From NCBI GenBank assembly GCA_024244665.1, contig JAAEOI010000238.1, forward strand, positions 1 through 38,693: 38,693 nucleotides of DNA, given 5' to 3'. Below are positions 8,113-16,905 of the stretch, one piece after another. Below the pieces are notes generated by a model, which worked only from the letters and a program-made list of their open reading frames with translations, did not search any database and was not told the DNA's origin. The translations under genes were made by a program, and so were the position numbers. Source of the stretch: Bacteroidota bacterium (GTDB lineage: Bacteria > Bacteroidota > Bacteroidia > Bacteroidales > GCA-2748055). Each line of letters starts with the position of its first letter. Positions within the stretch are counted from its first letter, which is position 1.

Positions 8113-8169
8113 TACCTGAATAATCTACCTGTATTTTTCCAGGTATTTTTACCTGCCATTTCACAGGTA
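8113..8169. promoter_or_regulatory. Array of five TACCTG/CAGGTA elements (putative operator)
   Basis: Half-sites: TACCTG at 8113-8118, 8126-8131 and 8150-8155; CAGGTA at 8140-8145 and 8164-8169. The second with the third, and the fourth with the fifth (in positional order), each form a TACCTG-N8-CAGGTA dyad. A degenerate dyad with the same 8-base spacer (AACCTG, AAGGTT) lies at 8192-8211, overlapping the cheB stop. The array sits about 40-100 bases upstream of the predicted -7 element at 8065-8072, a usual activator position. A given hexamer is expected about once per 2 kb on two strands, so five in 57 bases is not chance. The binding protein is unknown; NarL/LuxR-type regulators of this locus are candidates. 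Confidence 0.65.
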
Positions 8170-8210
8170 ATTTACTTTGAGACTGGCCGCGAACCTGCCG
8201 GGTGAAAGGT

Positions 8211-9302
8211 TTACTTTTGATGAGTATGCTCATAGTTGAGCACCTCACCGGACATTTTGCCCAGAGGCAATACTTTGTCAGCAGCCCCCAGGTTAATTGC
8301 CTCTTTTGGCATTCCGAAAATTACTGAGGAAACTTCATCCTGAGCCATTGTATATGCACCGGCATTCCTCATCTCGAGCAATCCTTTTGCCCCGTCATCC
8401 CCCATGCCGGTCATGATGATCCCAACAGCATTGGCCCCGGCAAAGCGGGCAGTTGAAGTGAAGAGTACATCCACGGAGGGGCGATGGCGATTGACCAATT
8501 CCCCATCCTTTACCTCTACATAATATTTTGCACCACTTCTCTTTAGCAGGGTATGCTTGTTCCCTGGTGCTATCAGGGCCTTTCCCCTGGTCACAGTGTC
8601 TCCGTTTACAGCCTCCTTTACGGTAATCTGGCAGATATCGTTGAGCCTGTTGGCAAAAGACCTGGTGAAATGTTCAGGCATATGTTGTACAATGACAACT
8701 CCCGGGCAGTCAACCGGCAAACCCTCAAGAAAAACCCTCAGTGCCTCTGTCCCTCCGGTTGATGCTCCAACTGCAATAACCAGTTCGGTAGTTTTGATCA
8801 TACTTCTATTCCGGACCTCGGGAACCACCACACTGGCTGAAAATTTTGGTTTTACAGATACCTGCTTAAATTGCTTACGGTTCAGTTTTACACATGATGC
8901 TGCCTTGATGGCATCACATATCTGGATGCTGGACTCAGTAAAAAAACCTTTGATATCCATTTTGGGTTTTGTAATGATCTCAGACGCACCGTACTCAAGA
9001 GCCCTGATTCCGGTCTCGGTCCCTTTTTCAGTAAGGCTTGAGATGATAACTACAGGAATCGGATGCTGGCTCATAATTTTCTTCAGGAAAGACAAACCAT
9101 CCATTCTGGGCATCTCCACATCAAGGGTGATCACATCCGGAATCTCATTCCCGATCTTTTTTGCAGCAATGAAGGGATCAGGAGCCACACCCATAACATC
9201 TAGCATGGGATCAGAATTGATGATAGATTTAAGGGATTGCCTCACAACAGCACTGTCATCGACCACCAGTACACGAACTTTTTTCTTCAGTGCCTTTTGC
9301 AT
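8211..9302 (-). CDS. cheB: CheB, protein-glutamate methylesterase/deamidase response regulator
   Basis: 363 residues, full family length. The receiver spans about 8-130 ([10 protein letters not shown], phospho-acceptor D61 in [12 protein letters not shown], Lys112 in TKPK). A linker at 130-170 precedes the methylesterase domain with catalytic Ser181 ([11 protein letters not shown]), His207 (VQHMPEHF) and Asp303 ([10 protein letters not shown]). Phosphorylated by CheA, it removes methyl groups from the MCP and can deamidate glutamines. It is the last gene of the operon that begins at 20717 and follows cheD by 39 bases. Degenerate TACCTG-like sequence lies at its stop codon. No missing key residue was seen. 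Confidence 0.96.
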   Translation of the reverse strand: MQKALKKKVRVLVVDDSAVVRQSLKSIINSDPMLDVMGVAPDPFIAAKKIGNEIPDVITLDVEMPRMDGLSFLKKIMSQHPIPVVIISSLTEKGTETGIRALEYGASEIITKPKMDIKGFFTESSIQICDAIKAASCVKLNRKQFKQVSVKPKFSASVVVPEVRNRSMIKTTELVIAVGASTGGTEALRVFLEGLPVDCPGVVIVQHMPEHFTRSFANRLNDICQITVKEAVNGDTVTRGKALIAPGNKHTLLKRSGAKYYVEVKDGELVNRHRPSVDVLFTSTARFAGANAVGIIMTGMGDDGAKGLLEMRNAGAYTMAQDEVSSVIFGMPKEAINLGAADKVLPLGKMSGEVLNYEHTHQK

Positions 9303-9341
9303 TTGCTGAAATATTGAATAGTTACTTATTGTTGACGTTTA

Positions 9342-9818
9342 TCAGACGTAACAATTGTTTTTCACAATCATACTTTGTCTTACCTTACCTGTATGTGTAT
9401 CGAACTGTATCTTTCTTCCTGTAGATCCTCCTACGCTTTTTCCGATCACCGGGATATTCAAATCCTTTAACATTTCGAAGGCAATCTGAATGTTCCTCGG
9501 ACCAATATGGAACAGGTCATTATTCGATTGCAGAACCTCTCCCCCGCCAATTACTTTAGCGGTCAGATTAGCGGGATCACCTCCCAGGGCATGCATCTTT
9601 TGCACCAGTTTTGAAATTGCAATATTGCCATATTTCGGCGATGGCAGTCCCATGCCGTTCCAAAAAGGCAGCATATAATGATTAATACCTCCAAACTCAA
9701 GCTTGCTGTCCCACAGACAGACTGAGACACAGGAGCCAAGAATGGTGGTTACCACTCCGGGGCTGCGACTGGCAAACAAAGCTGAAGGGTAGAGGTAGTG
9801 AGCTTGTTGGTTTTCCAT
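9342..9818 (-). CDS. cheD: CheD, chemoreceptor glutamine deamidase
   Basis: 158 residues. Catalytic Cys30 in LGSCVSVCL and His47 in GINHYMLP are present, as are the family segments VIGGGEVL and the C-terminal FDTHTGKVR. CheD deamidates receptor glutamines and, in Bacillus, binds the phosphatase CheC. No CheC was seen here. It starts 12 bases after the preceding gene's stop and is followed by cheB, a common CheD-CheB arrangement. The N-terminus (MENQQAHYLYPSALFAS) matches the usual short strand before the catalytic Cys. Confidence 0.94.
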   Translation of the reverse strand: MENQQAHYLYPSALFASRSPGVVTTILGSCVSVCLWDSKLEFGGINHYMLPFWNGMGLPSPKYGNIAISKLVQKMHALGGDPANLTAKVIGGGEVLQSNNDLFHIGPRNIQIAFEMLKDLNIPVIGKSVGGSTGRKIQFDTHTGKVRQSMIVKNNCYV

Positions 9819-9830
9819 TGTGGTACTCCC

Positions 9831-10727
9831 TTAGAATAATTCCGTCTCTTCGAGATCCTGGAACATATATTCATCCCCGCCAACTGCTATATCAATCCCT
9901 TCGTCCATAGATTCAGGTATATAAATGATGAAATCAGATCCCTCGTCCTTGAGACTGTTTATTTTGATATTACCCTCAAGTATATCAATCAAAGCCTTGT
10001 TTACTGACAAGCCTATCCCATGTCCCCTGTCCAGGGAATTGATGCCCGAATCCAACTTCTTGAAACGATCAAAAATGACCTTCTGGTTGGCTTCAGAGAT
10101 CCCGGTCCCTTTATCTTCTACCGCAAAAACCAGTGTTGAGTCCTCCATCTTGCTGATGATTTTTACAACACCCGATTCATGGCTGTATTTGATCGCGTTG
10201 CTCACCAGGTTTGATAGAATCAACCTTAGTTTTTCTGCATCGCTCCTGAAGCTGAAGATTTCTCCTTTTTTGGCCGGTAAAGCATCCAGATGAAGGACCT
10301 TGATCTTCTTCTTCTTTGAAGCGAAGCTGAATGCTTCAATTACCTCTGAAACCAGCCGAGAAATATCAACATGATTAATTTCGGGGGAAATATCACCTGC
10401 CTCAATCTTGGCTGCCATGAAAATGTTTCGCAGCTGCAAATCAAGATTGAAGGCTTCAGAATGGATCATTGCCGTCATTGTGATCACCCTCTTCCAGTCT
10501 TCTTTACTGGACGTGATAATATTCTTCGACAGACCGATAATGGAGCTGAACGGGTTAATTATCTCATTTCTGACATTTGACACAAAATGGTCTTTCATTG
10601 ATTCGGAGTCCTTCAATTTCTGGTTAACCATCCTGAGTTCAGCAACCAGATTTGCATTTGTCGTTTCCAACATGCTGATCTGATCATTAAGCTTTGCCAT
10701 TCTCTCTTTCTCCTGTTTTATCTGCAT
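9831..10727 (-). CDS. Histidine-kinase-like ATPase lacking the phospho-acceptor His
   Basis: 298 residues, soluble. A coiled coil at about 1-45 leads into a HisKA-like helix pair (46-115) and a complete HATPase domain: N-box with N173 and N177 (LSNLVSNAIKYS), D205 (VEDKGTGIS) and the lid GHGIGLSVNKAL at 236-247. In the H-box the sequence is FVSNVRNEIINPFSS, where canonical kinases have SHE; the phospho-acceptor is Asn54 (codon AAT). It therefore should not autophosphorylate at the usual place. It sits between cheR and cheD and ends EETELF, an acidic tail ending Leu-Phe also seen in two other proteins of the operon. It may be an ATP-dependent adaptor or use another acceptor. Confidence 0.87.
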   Translation of the reverse strand: MQIKQEKERMAKLNDQISMLETTNANLVAELRMVNQKLKDSESMKDHFVSNVRNEIINPFSSIIGLSKNIITSSKEDWKRVITMTAMIHSEAFNLDLQLRNIFMAAKIEAGDISPEINHVDISRLVSEVIEAFSFASKKKKIKVLHLDALPAKKGEIFSFRSDAEKLRLILSNLVSNAIKYSHESGVVKIISKMEDSTLVFAVEDKGTGISEANQKVIFDRFKKLDSGINSLDRGHGIGLSVNKALIDILEGNIKINSLKDEGSDFIIYIPESMDEGIDIAVGGDEYMFQDLEETELF

Positions 10728-10748
10728 TGCAATCTCATTTAGGTTTAC

Positions 10749-11618
10749 CTATAGTTTCTTATAAATGGTTGGCTTTATCTGCATCAGAGGGACCTTCATC
10801 CCGAGAATGGACTCGGAGTGTCCCAAAATCAGATAGCCACCTGCAGGGATAAAATTGCAGATCTTATTAATTACCTGCTCCTGGTTATGCCTTTCAAAAT
10901 AGATCAGCACATTTCTGCAGAAAACAACATCAAACAGGCCCTGAACAGGATAGTATCTATCCATGAAATTAAGACGTTTGAAGTATACATTCCTCTTGAG
11001 CTCCGGTACAATTTCCAGACTTCCAGCTTTCGCCCCTCCGGCATTAAGAAAGTACTTGTTCCTGAATTGGATGGGGATGTCCACTATTCTTTCCGGGGAA
11101 TAAACCGCTTTGTCTGCTACCCTGAGAATCCGGGTTGACAGGTCGGTACCCAGAATTCTGTAATCAATATGCGTGACAGATTTGGAGAATTCGGAGATGC
11201 TTATGGCAAGAGTGTATGGCTCTTCTCCACTGGAACAGCCTGCACTCCATATATTAATCGACTTCCCCGATTTCCTCCCCTTAATAAACTCGGGTAATAT
11301 AGTCTGCCTCAAAAAATCGAAATGAACGGATTCTCTGAAGAAGTCCGTTTTATTCGTGGTTATTAAGTCGATCATATGGAGCATCTCTCCATATTTTGCC
11401 GCCTTACTGAAAACAAGGTCGAAATAGGCTGAATAGGAGCTAAAATTCATCTCCTTTAATCTTTTTGCCAGCCTGGCCTGGACCATGATCTTCTTATTGT
11501 CAGGCAGCTTGATTCCATAACCTTCACTGATAAACTTGCTTAACTTTCTGAATTCCAGATCGGTCATTATGGTGCCCCTGAAATTGCTTTGATCAGTAGT
11601 GAAGTTTTCTCCGTTCAT
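10749..11618 (-). CDS. cheR: CheR, chemoreceptor glutamate methyltransferase
   Basis: 289 residues. An N-terminal helical domain with a basic face (KIMVQARLAKRLKEM) precedes NKTDFFRE, the SAM site AGCSSGEEPYTLA, GTDLS, and the FCRNVLIYF and LGHSES motifs of CheR. It methylates glutamates of the MCP encoded just upstream. An in-frame Met at residue 18 (MTDLEFRKL) may be the true start, since CheR proteins usually begin near this point. It lies 22 bases after the MCP gene. The MCP has no CheR-docking pentapeptide (xWxxF) at its C-terminus, so methylation would rely on direct substrate recognition. Confidence 0.95.
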   Translation of the reverse strand: MNGENFTTDQSNFRGTIMTDLEFRKLSKFISEGYGIKLPDNKKIMVQARLAKRLKEMNFSSYSAYFDLVFSKAAKYGEMLHMIDLITTNKTDFFRESVHFDFLRQTILPEFIKGRKSGKSINIWSAGCSSGEEPYTLAISISEFSKSVTHIDYRILGTDLSTRILRVADKAVYSPERIVDIPIQFRNKYFLNAGGAKAGSLEIVPELKRNVYFKRLNFMDRYYPVQGLFDVVFCRNVLIYFERHNQEQVINKICNFIPAGGYLILGHSESILGMKVPLMQIKPTIYKKL

Positions 11619-11640
11619 GGGTATGGATGATATAGAATTA

Positions 11641-13371
11641 CTAAATTTCGCTTACAAGTCTCTCAGCAAGGTCTCCGCTTGCAGTATGTCCGTTTCCCCC
11701 GTTTTCGTTCTGTGACTCGGGCTGTGACTCGGGCTGGCTATTACCTGACTGCTCATCCTGTTGCGATAGGGGTATATGGGTAGTGGCTTCCGATTTTCTC
11801 CTGACATTCCTGTCAATTGAAAAGAATGATATAATATCCCTGAGCTGGTCTGCCTGAGCTAACATCTCCTCAGCACTGGAGGCCAGCTCTTCAGAAGAAG
11901 CTGCGTTTTGCTGAGTAACATAATTCAGTTGCTGGATGGCATTGTTTACCTGATCGGCTCCTGAATTCTGCTCGGAACTTGCTGCTGAAATCTCCTTTAC
12001 AAGCCCGGAGGTCTTCTCTACTTGCGGAATAATATCTAACATCAGCTTACCGGCACCTTCAGTTAACGATTTTGAGTTGTGTGAGAGAGCCACGATTTCA
12101 TCTGCAGCCACTTTACTTCTTTCGGCCAGTTTACGTACCTCGGCAGCCACCACGGCAAAACCCCTTCCATGATCTCCGGCCCTGGCTGCCTCAACAGCAG
12201 CGTTCAGTGCCAGGATATTGGTCTGCGAAGCGATTTCGTTGACAATCTTTATCTTTTCTGCAATTTCGTTAACCGAAACAAGACTCTTCTGAGCCGCCTC
12301 AGCTACATTATTAATGCCCAACGATGCATTGTCAGAAATTAATTCTGTCTCTTTTGCATTTTCCGTATTCTGCTGGATATTTGCACTCATTTCTTCCATG
12401 GTGGACGAAACCTCCTCGGTTGTTGATGCCTGCTCTGAAGTGGATTGCGATAACTCTGTGGAAGAGGAACTTAACTGCTTACTTGTATCAGCAATATTAT
12501 CTGCACCCAAAATCACACCCTCAACAATCTCTCTTAATTTCAGGACCATTTTACCCAGTGCCCTGGAAAGGACTGCCACCTCATCATTCCCGACTGCTTC
12601 CAGTGTGGAATTCAAATCTCCCATGGAAACCTTTGTGACAAACTTAACGCCTCGTTTGATCGGGCTGGTGATGCTCCGTGTTATGACCAGGGCAACAACG
12701 ATCGCAGCTATCACTGCGAAAAGGCATAATATGGCCAGCTGCAGGACTGATGATTGTTTCAATTCAGCGGCGTAGGTATATAAAGGGTCTACTACCTCTC
12801 GCTCCATCTCTTCTTTTACGGCATTCAGGACATCAACAATCTGAGAAGCAGCGAGATCAGCGGCCATATCCAGCTCAGCCAGCTGCTCTGATATTAAACT
12901 ATCGTCCGTGAAGCCGTTGGCAGAGGAGATCTTTAGCTTCAAAACCTCCTCTATGGCCGGAGAAACATCTTCCACGTAGGTAGAATTAACATTTAATAAG
13001 GCATCTCTGCCATGATCTTTGCTGGCAGTATAGTCGGTTCCCCAACTTCCGTCAGCAAGCAAATCGGATCCCGCACGAACATCCCTCAATATTGAAGCAT
13101 TATTAGCTTCATGCTCAATCTGCATGGCCGCTAGTACATCACTGTCTGTCTCCTCGATAGCTTCCAATAAAAGCAGTTGATCGGAACGGAAAGCAAATTT
13201 ACTTTTCATGATTTTGTCTGCCACCTCGTTTGCATTGATTATATCAACTTTGTTCGATTCCAGCTGGTTAAGAACAAAGTATATTCGAATTCCCATCGAG
13301 ATGATGATCACTGTGATCAGGCCGAAACCAATAGAGAGTTTCGTTCCAATCTTTAAAGTATTCAACTTCAT
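11641..13371 (-). CDS. Methyl-accepting chemotaxis protein
   Basis: 576 residues. Membrane segments at about 14-33 and 209-231 bracket a mostly helical periplasmic domain of about 175 residues, four-helix-bundle-like by length and heptad pattern. HAMP follows (232-285), then a cytoplasmic coiled coil whose hairpin tip is unmistakable at about 380-418 ([20 protein letters not shown], then [18 protein letters not shown]). The C-terminal tail of about 50 residues is polar and contains a QPESQPES repeat from a 12-base duplication near 11710-11734. It ends LVSEI with no CheR-docking pentapeptide. It is the only MCP in the window and lies between cheW and cheR, so it is the likely dedicated receptor. 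Confidence 0.96.
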   Translation of the reverse strand: MKLNTLKIGTKLSIGFGLITVIIISMGIRIYFVLNQLESNKVDIINANEVADKIMKSKFAFRSDQLLLLEAIEETDSDVLAAMQIEHEANNASILRDVRAGSDLLADGSWGTDYTASKDHGRDALLNVNSTYVEDVSPAIEEVLKLKISSANGFTDDSLISEQLAELDMAADLAASQIVDVLNAVKEEMEREVVDPLYTYAAELKQSSVLQLAILCLFAVIAAIVVALVITRSITSPIKRGVKFVTKVSMGDLNSTLEAVGNDEVAVLSRALGKMVLKLREIVEGVILGADNIADTSKQLSSSSTELSQSTSEQASTTEEVSSTMEEMSANIQQNTENAKETELISDNASLGINNVAEAAQKSLVSVNEIAEKIKIVNEIASQTNILALNAAVEAARAGDHGRGFAVVAAEVRKLAERSKVAADEIVALSHNSKSLTEGAGKLMLDIIPQVEKTSGLVKEISAASSEQNSGADQVNNAIQQLNYVTQQNAASSEELASSAEEMLAQADQLRDIISFFSIDRNVRRKSEATTHIPLSQQDEQSGNSQPESQPESQNENGGNGHTASGDLAERLVSEI

Positions 13372-13426
13372 TATTTCAAATATTTGTGTTTGTGATTAGG
13401 TCAGTATTGAATATTTTCAGGGTGTT

Positions 13427-14065
13427 TTACTCTTCAGCGGCAACCTCCTCCTTAGCGGCAACCTCCTCCTCAACGGCAACCTCCTCCTTAGCGGCAACCT
13501 CCTCCTCAACGGCAACCTCCTCCTTTGCGGCAACCTCCTCCTTAGCGGCAACCTCCTCCTTAGCGGCAACCTCATTTTCAACGGTTGATTCCTGCATCAC
13601 ATCTAACTCTTCACGTGCAAAAACATTGTTCACATTCAGAAGCATAATGAAATCGTCATCCTTCTTCCACATGCCCTGAATGAAGTTCGAATTGTACTTA
13701 TTCCCGATACTGGGTGCAGGCTCAATGGAATCCTCAGCGATTTCAAGAACTTCTTTTACGGCATCCACAAGGGCGCCAAGAGTGATCTGCTCACCATCAA
13801 TCTCCACACTTAGCACTATAATACAGGTGTCTTCAGTAATTTCAACGGCTGGCAGACCAAAGATTCTTTTCAGATCCACCACGGGAAGAACCGAACCTCT
13901 CAGGTTGATGACCCCTTTCAGGTATTCTGGCGATTTTGGAACCTTTGTAATGGGCTTTACTTCCAATATTTCCAAAACACTGCTCACATTGGTGGCAAAT
14001 GCCTCGTTATCAAGCATGAATGACAGATTCGTACTTACTGAGTGGACTACTTCTTCATTTTTCAT
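13427..14065 (-). CDS. cheW: CheW coupling protein with repetitive Glu-rich tail
   Basis: 212 residues. A normal CheW domain occupies about 1-160 (LSFMLDNEAFATNVSSVLEI, KGVINLRGSVLPVVDLK, ITLGALVDAVKEVLEI). It links CheA to receptors. Unusually, the last 48 residues are hexapeptide repeats of the type EEVAAK or EEVAVE, encoded by eight 18-base units at 13437-13580. The tail is acidic and helix-prone. CheW proteins normally end soon after the core, so this tail is an addition. It follows cheA by 38 bases and precedes the MCP gene by 55 bases. Because the repeat unit is a multiple of three, its copy number could vary without breaking the frame. Confidence 0.95.
   Translation of the reverse strand: MKNEEVVHSVSTNLSFMLDNEAFATNVSSVLEILEVKPITKVPKSPEYLKGVINLRGSVLPVVDLKRIFGLPAVEITEDTCIIVLSVEIDGEQITLGALVDAVKEVLEIAEDSIEPAPSIGNKYNSNFIQGMWKKDDDFIMLLNVNNVFAREELDVMQESTVENEVAAKEEVAAKEEVAAKEEVAVEEEVAAKEEVAVEEEVAAKEEVAAEE
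13437..13580. repeat. 18-base tandem repeat, eight copies, inside cheW
   Basis: Units begin at 13437, 13455, 13473, 13491, 13509, 13527, 13545 and 13563. The consensus is GCGGCAACCTCCTCCTTA (plus strand). The first seven differ only at the first base and the last two bases; the eighth is degenerate in its second half. There are no spacers between units. The unit encodes one hexapeptide, so gain or loss of units keeps the reading frame. Confidence 0.95.
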
Positions 14066-14103
14066 GATTTCCTCGTTTAATTCGTTTGTTTTATCCCTTT
14101 TCG

Positions 14104-15126
14104 CTATGAAGCTTCCATGGCAACTTTACCGTAAACATCAATGATTTTATTGGTGTCAAGTACAAGGGCAACAGTACCGTCACCCAGGATAGCAGCTCCG
14201 GAGACCAGCTCCTGCCTGCTGTATAGTTTGCCCAGGGGTTTAAGCACTGCCTGGTGCTCTCCCACAATGTTGTCGACTGACAATCCTATCCTAAGTTCCA
14301 TGTATTTTACAACGATGATATTTGTCATCTCAGGGGCATCCCCGGAGATATTAAATTCATCCCTCAAATTGAAGAAAGAGATCAATTGACCATCCAGTTG
14401 GACCTGGTTGTTGAATCTTCCAACAAGGCTTTTTGTGGGGACCTCGTATACCTTATCAACTACCGGTAACTGCACAATAAAAAATGTCGCATCGATATTG
14501 ACCAGTAAGCCATCGATGATCGAAAGGGTCAGTGGTAATTTAATCGTGATGGTGGTTCCCTCATTCATCCGTGAGTCAATTTCAGCACTCCCTCGGATAT
14601 CAGAAATTCTGCGTTTTACCACATCCATCCCCACTCCCCTGCCCGAAACATCTGTGACCTTGGTTGCAGTAGAAAATCCTGGCTGAAAGACAAGGTCAAA
14701 TACCTCCTCTTCGTCCAAAATGGTGTCGGCCGAGATCAAACCATTTGCGACGGCTTTCTTCTTTATTTTTTCCGGGTCTATACCTTTCCCATCATCCTGA
14801 ATCTGAATATATACATTCATTCCTGAGTAAAAAGCCTTCAGGGTAATCTTACCCTTTTCAGGTTTCCCCATAGCCAATCTCTCCTCCCTGTCTTCGATGC
14901 CGTGATCAATACTGTTCCGGAGAATATGCATGATGGGATCAGCGATGCTCTCAATAATGTTCTTATCCAGTTCTGTTTCGGTGCCTTCAGTCAGGAATTC
15001 AACATCCTTATTCAGTTCGGAGGAAAGGTCTCTCACCAGCCTCTTGAACCTGATCATGATGGTGTCGATGGGTATGACACAAATGTCAAAGGCACTGTCT
15101 CTCAACTGCCTGGTGATCTTTTCCAT
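14104..15126 (-). CDS. cheA: CheA C-terminal part (P3 end, P4, P5), separated by a frameshift
   Basis: 340 residues from an internal ATG; the open frame continues upstream to about 15168, where it should join the gene at 15144-16157. It holds the second half of the P3 dimerisation helices (FDICVIPIDTIMIRFKRLVRDL), the P4 kinase ATPase (N-box MHILRNSIDHGIE, G1 DDGKGID, G2 GRGVGMDVVKR) and the P5 CheW-like regulatory domain to the end. Motifs are intact, so the loss of frame looks recent or artefactual. Alone it lacks the Hpt His and would need the N-terminal half for phosphotransfer. A repaired gene at 14104-16157 would encode about 684 residues, a normal CheA length. Confidence 0.88.
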   Translation of the reverse strand: MEKITRQLRDSAFDICVIPIDTIMIRFKRLVRDLSSELNKDVEFLTEGTETELDKNIIESIADPIMHILRNSIDHGIEDREERLAMGKPEKGKITLKAFYSGMNVYIQIQDDGKGIDPEKIKKKAVANGLISADTILDEEEVFDLVFQPGFSTATKVTDVSGRGVGMDVVKRRISDIRGSAEIDSRMNEGTTITIKLPLTLSIIDGLLVNIDATFFIVQLPVVDKVYEVPTKSLVGRFNNQVQLDGQLISFFNLRDEFNISGDAPEMTNIIVVKYMELRIGLSVDNIVGEHQAVLKPLGKLYSRQELVSGAAILGDGTVALVLDTNKIIDVYGKVAMEAS

Positions 15127-15143
15127 GCTTTCAGCGATGGTAA

Positions 15144-16157
15144 TTATCTCCGGGTTCCTGCTCTGCTCAGATAAAGGTTCAGGCTGGCCTGATTGGTTAC
15201 CAGTTCGCTAACCAGGTTCATCAGATCATCCAGTTTCTCGGATGAGACCCTGATGCTCGCTATGGAGTGTTTGTTTTGATTTGATTTTACAACCTGGTTT
15301 GCAACCACAATCTCACTCTCTTCAGGTGCATCAACAGAACTAACGATCTGCGATAGTTTTGTCATACCAAGTTCTCCCTCTTCCTGAAAGAGATTTTCCA
15401 CTCTGGTTCTGAATTCCTGATTGTCAAGTAGGTTGGTATTGCCAAGCAGGTGGATATCTGTTGTACAGAGGTCGTCAACAAAAATAAAAACCTCGTTGAT
15501 TGCATTAATATCCTGTTTGGTAAATAAGATGACCTCCCAGCTTATATAACATTTTTCCGGATCAAGGTTCCCTAAATCGGGCAGTCGCTTCAACAGGGGA
15601 AATGCCATGCAATTACCCAGATCAGAAAAATCATCAAGAAGATAGAGGGGATTCGTGCCGTTTGACAGAATATCCTGATCCATTTGAATTTGAATGTAAT
15701 AGGTTCGATTACCCTCACCTGAAAAATCCAATCTATTCTCTGCCTGAAGATCCTGTGATTCTGTTGCATCGGAGATATTGCCCTTTTCAATGATCTGGTT
15801 GATTCTTTGCAATAATTCACGATGGGTGTTTTGGACATCCTCATTAAGGTTCTCTTCATCCTCAAGAAGATTCCCAATATGGTCAACCGATGCAAGGGTA
15901 AGGCTCACAAGTTCCATCGACACTTTCATCTCCCCGGACCTGATCAGGTCATAGATGGTTTCAAGCTGATGTGTGAACTTATCAATCTGATTAAACCCGA
16001 ACATGGCACTGTTGCCCTTCAGGGTATGCATAATCCTGAATATCAACTCGATTAATTCCTGGTCTTCCGGAGAAGATTCAAGCTTTAAAAGGCCTGTCTC
16101 AAGTTGGCTGATGTATTCCAGGGCCTCCTCAATGAATTTTGTCTTAAAACTTTCCAT
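15144..16157 (-). CDS. cheA: CheA N-terminal part (Hpt/P1, P2-like, P3 start), truncated by a frameshift
   Basis: 337 residues. The P1/Hpt domain (1-105) carries phospho-acceptor His44 in MHTLKGNSAMFGF. A middle domain at about 150-265 probably corresponds to P2 or a related insert. P3 dimerisation begins at about 302 (IRVSSEKLDDLMNLVSELV) and then stops abruptly in the out-of-frame tail SRAGTRR. In the next frame the sequence continues EQSRNPEIITIAESMEK, the expected P3 continuation. Restoring one base near 15168 (for example CTGAG to CTGGAG on the minus strand) rejoins both halves. The start codon overlaps the cheY stop by one base. It is either a sequencing or assembly error or a real null allele. 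Confidence 0.9.
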   Translation of the reverse strand: MESFKTKFIEEALEYISQLETGLLKLESSPEDQELIELIFRIMHTLKGNSAMFGFNQIDKFTHQLETIYDLIRSGEMKVSMELVSLTLASVDHIGNLLEDEENLNEDVQNTHRELLQRINQIIEKGNISDATESQDLQAENRLDFSGEGNRTYYIQIQMDQDILSNGTNPLYLLDDFSDLGNCMAFPLLKRLPDLGNLDPEKCYISWEVILFTKQDINAINEVFIFVDDLCTTDIHLLGNTNLLDNQEFRTRVENLFQEEGELGMTKLSQIVSSVDAPEESEIVVANQVVKSNQNKHSIASIRVSSEKLDDLMNLVSELVTNQASLNLYLSRAGTRR

Positions 16158-16522
16158 TATCTCATTACTTTATTAATGGCCGCAATCAGTTTAGCGGGAA
16201 CGAACGGTTTAATGATCCAACCTGTTGCACCGGCCTCTTTTGCTTCCATTTTTTTTGCAGTCTGGGACTCTGTTGTAAGAAATAGGATAGGAATACTCTT
16301 GTACTCATGGGTAGCACGTACGGTCTTGATGAAATCAATACCGTCCATCTCCGGCATATGGAGGTCGGTAATGATGAGGTCGATATTATCTCCGTTAAGG
16401 TGTTTCTGAGCATCCATTCCATCGATGCCCACCAGAAGATTATGTCCTTCATTCTCAAGAGTAAAACTGACTACTTCCCTGATACTTTCGGAATCGTCTA
16501 CAATTAAAATTGTCTTCGCCAT
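16157..16522 (-). CDS. cheY: CheY-like response regulator
   Basis: 121 residues, a single receiver of standard CheY length. Acidic pocket D9/D10 (IVDDSESIR), phospho-acceptor Asp53 (IITDLHMPEMDG), Thr83/Thr84 (LFLTTES) and Lys105 (IIKPF) are present. The FTLENEGH and AKKMEAKEAGATGWIIKPF segments are typical of CheY encoded next to CheA. It receives phosphate from CheA. Its output here cannot be a flagellar switch on present evidence, since no flagellar gene is in view. Its stop overlaps the cheA start by one base, so translation is coupled. Confidence 0.95.
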   Translation of the reverse strand: MAKTILIVDDSESIREVVSFTLENEGHNLLVGIDGMDAQKHLNGDNIDLIITDLHMPEMDGIDFIKTVRATHEYKSIPILFLTTESQTAKKMEAKEAGATGWIIKPFVPAKLIAAINKVMR

Positions 16523-16556
16523 TGTTAATCTATTTTTTGAATTACAATTAAGCTGT

Positions 16557-16871
16557 TTATATCATTTCCCTAAAACCCGCATTGGCCAATACTTTTTCCA
16601 GGTCTTCAGGTAGTTCAGAATTGATTTCAAATATCTTATCCTGCCCGGCAAGTGTATTGGTCAGAGAATAAACCATCTGAACGATAGTTATATCCAGGTT
16701 TTCGACATTTTTCAGTTGGATACTTATCACATCTCCGGTATATTTAACTGCATTCAGCTTTTTCTGGATCGCAACAGCATTTCTGATGCTCAGATCCCCA
16801 CCAAGTACAATGGTTTGTATACCGGTTTTTTTATCTCTTTTTATTGTATTATGAAAGCTCGCTTTACTCAT
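16557..16871 (-). CDS. STAS-domain protein (SpoIIAA-like)
   Basis: 104 residues, one STAS domain: TIVLGGDLSIRNAVAIQKKL, then VISIQLKNVENLD, and a C-terminal helix (LPEDLEKVLANAGF). The segment that carries the phosphorylatable DSS of SpoIIAA reads LDITIVQM here, so Thr62 is at or near that position; whether it is phosphorylated is open. Such proteins in che operons may be targets of partner-switching. The SiaB-like kinases and the SpoIIE-type phosphatase encoded at 2-6 kb are possible partners, which is inference only. It is followed by cheY after 34 bases. Confidence 0.82.
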   Translation of the reverse strand: MSKASFHNTIKRDKKTGIQTIVLGGDLSIRNAVAIQKKLNAVKYTGDVISIQLKNVENLDITIVQMVYSLTNTLAGQDKIFEINSELPEDLEKVLANAGFREMI

Positions 16872-16905
16872 TGGACCATTATCTTTTTAGTTAGTTCGGG
16901 GTACT

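Noticed and set aside
8057..8248. Minus-strand open frame of 63 codons between cheB and the Sia operon
   Set aside because: It overlaps the cheB 3' end in another frame and runs through the operator array; the composition is not protein-like.
13437..13580. CRISPR-like repeat array
   Set aside because: The units are 18 bases with no spacers, in frame within cheW; it is a coding tandem repeat.
15144..15175. Programmed ribosomal frameshift in cheA
   Set aside because: No slippery heptamer or obvious downstream stem-loop at the junction; a simple one-base loss explains it better.
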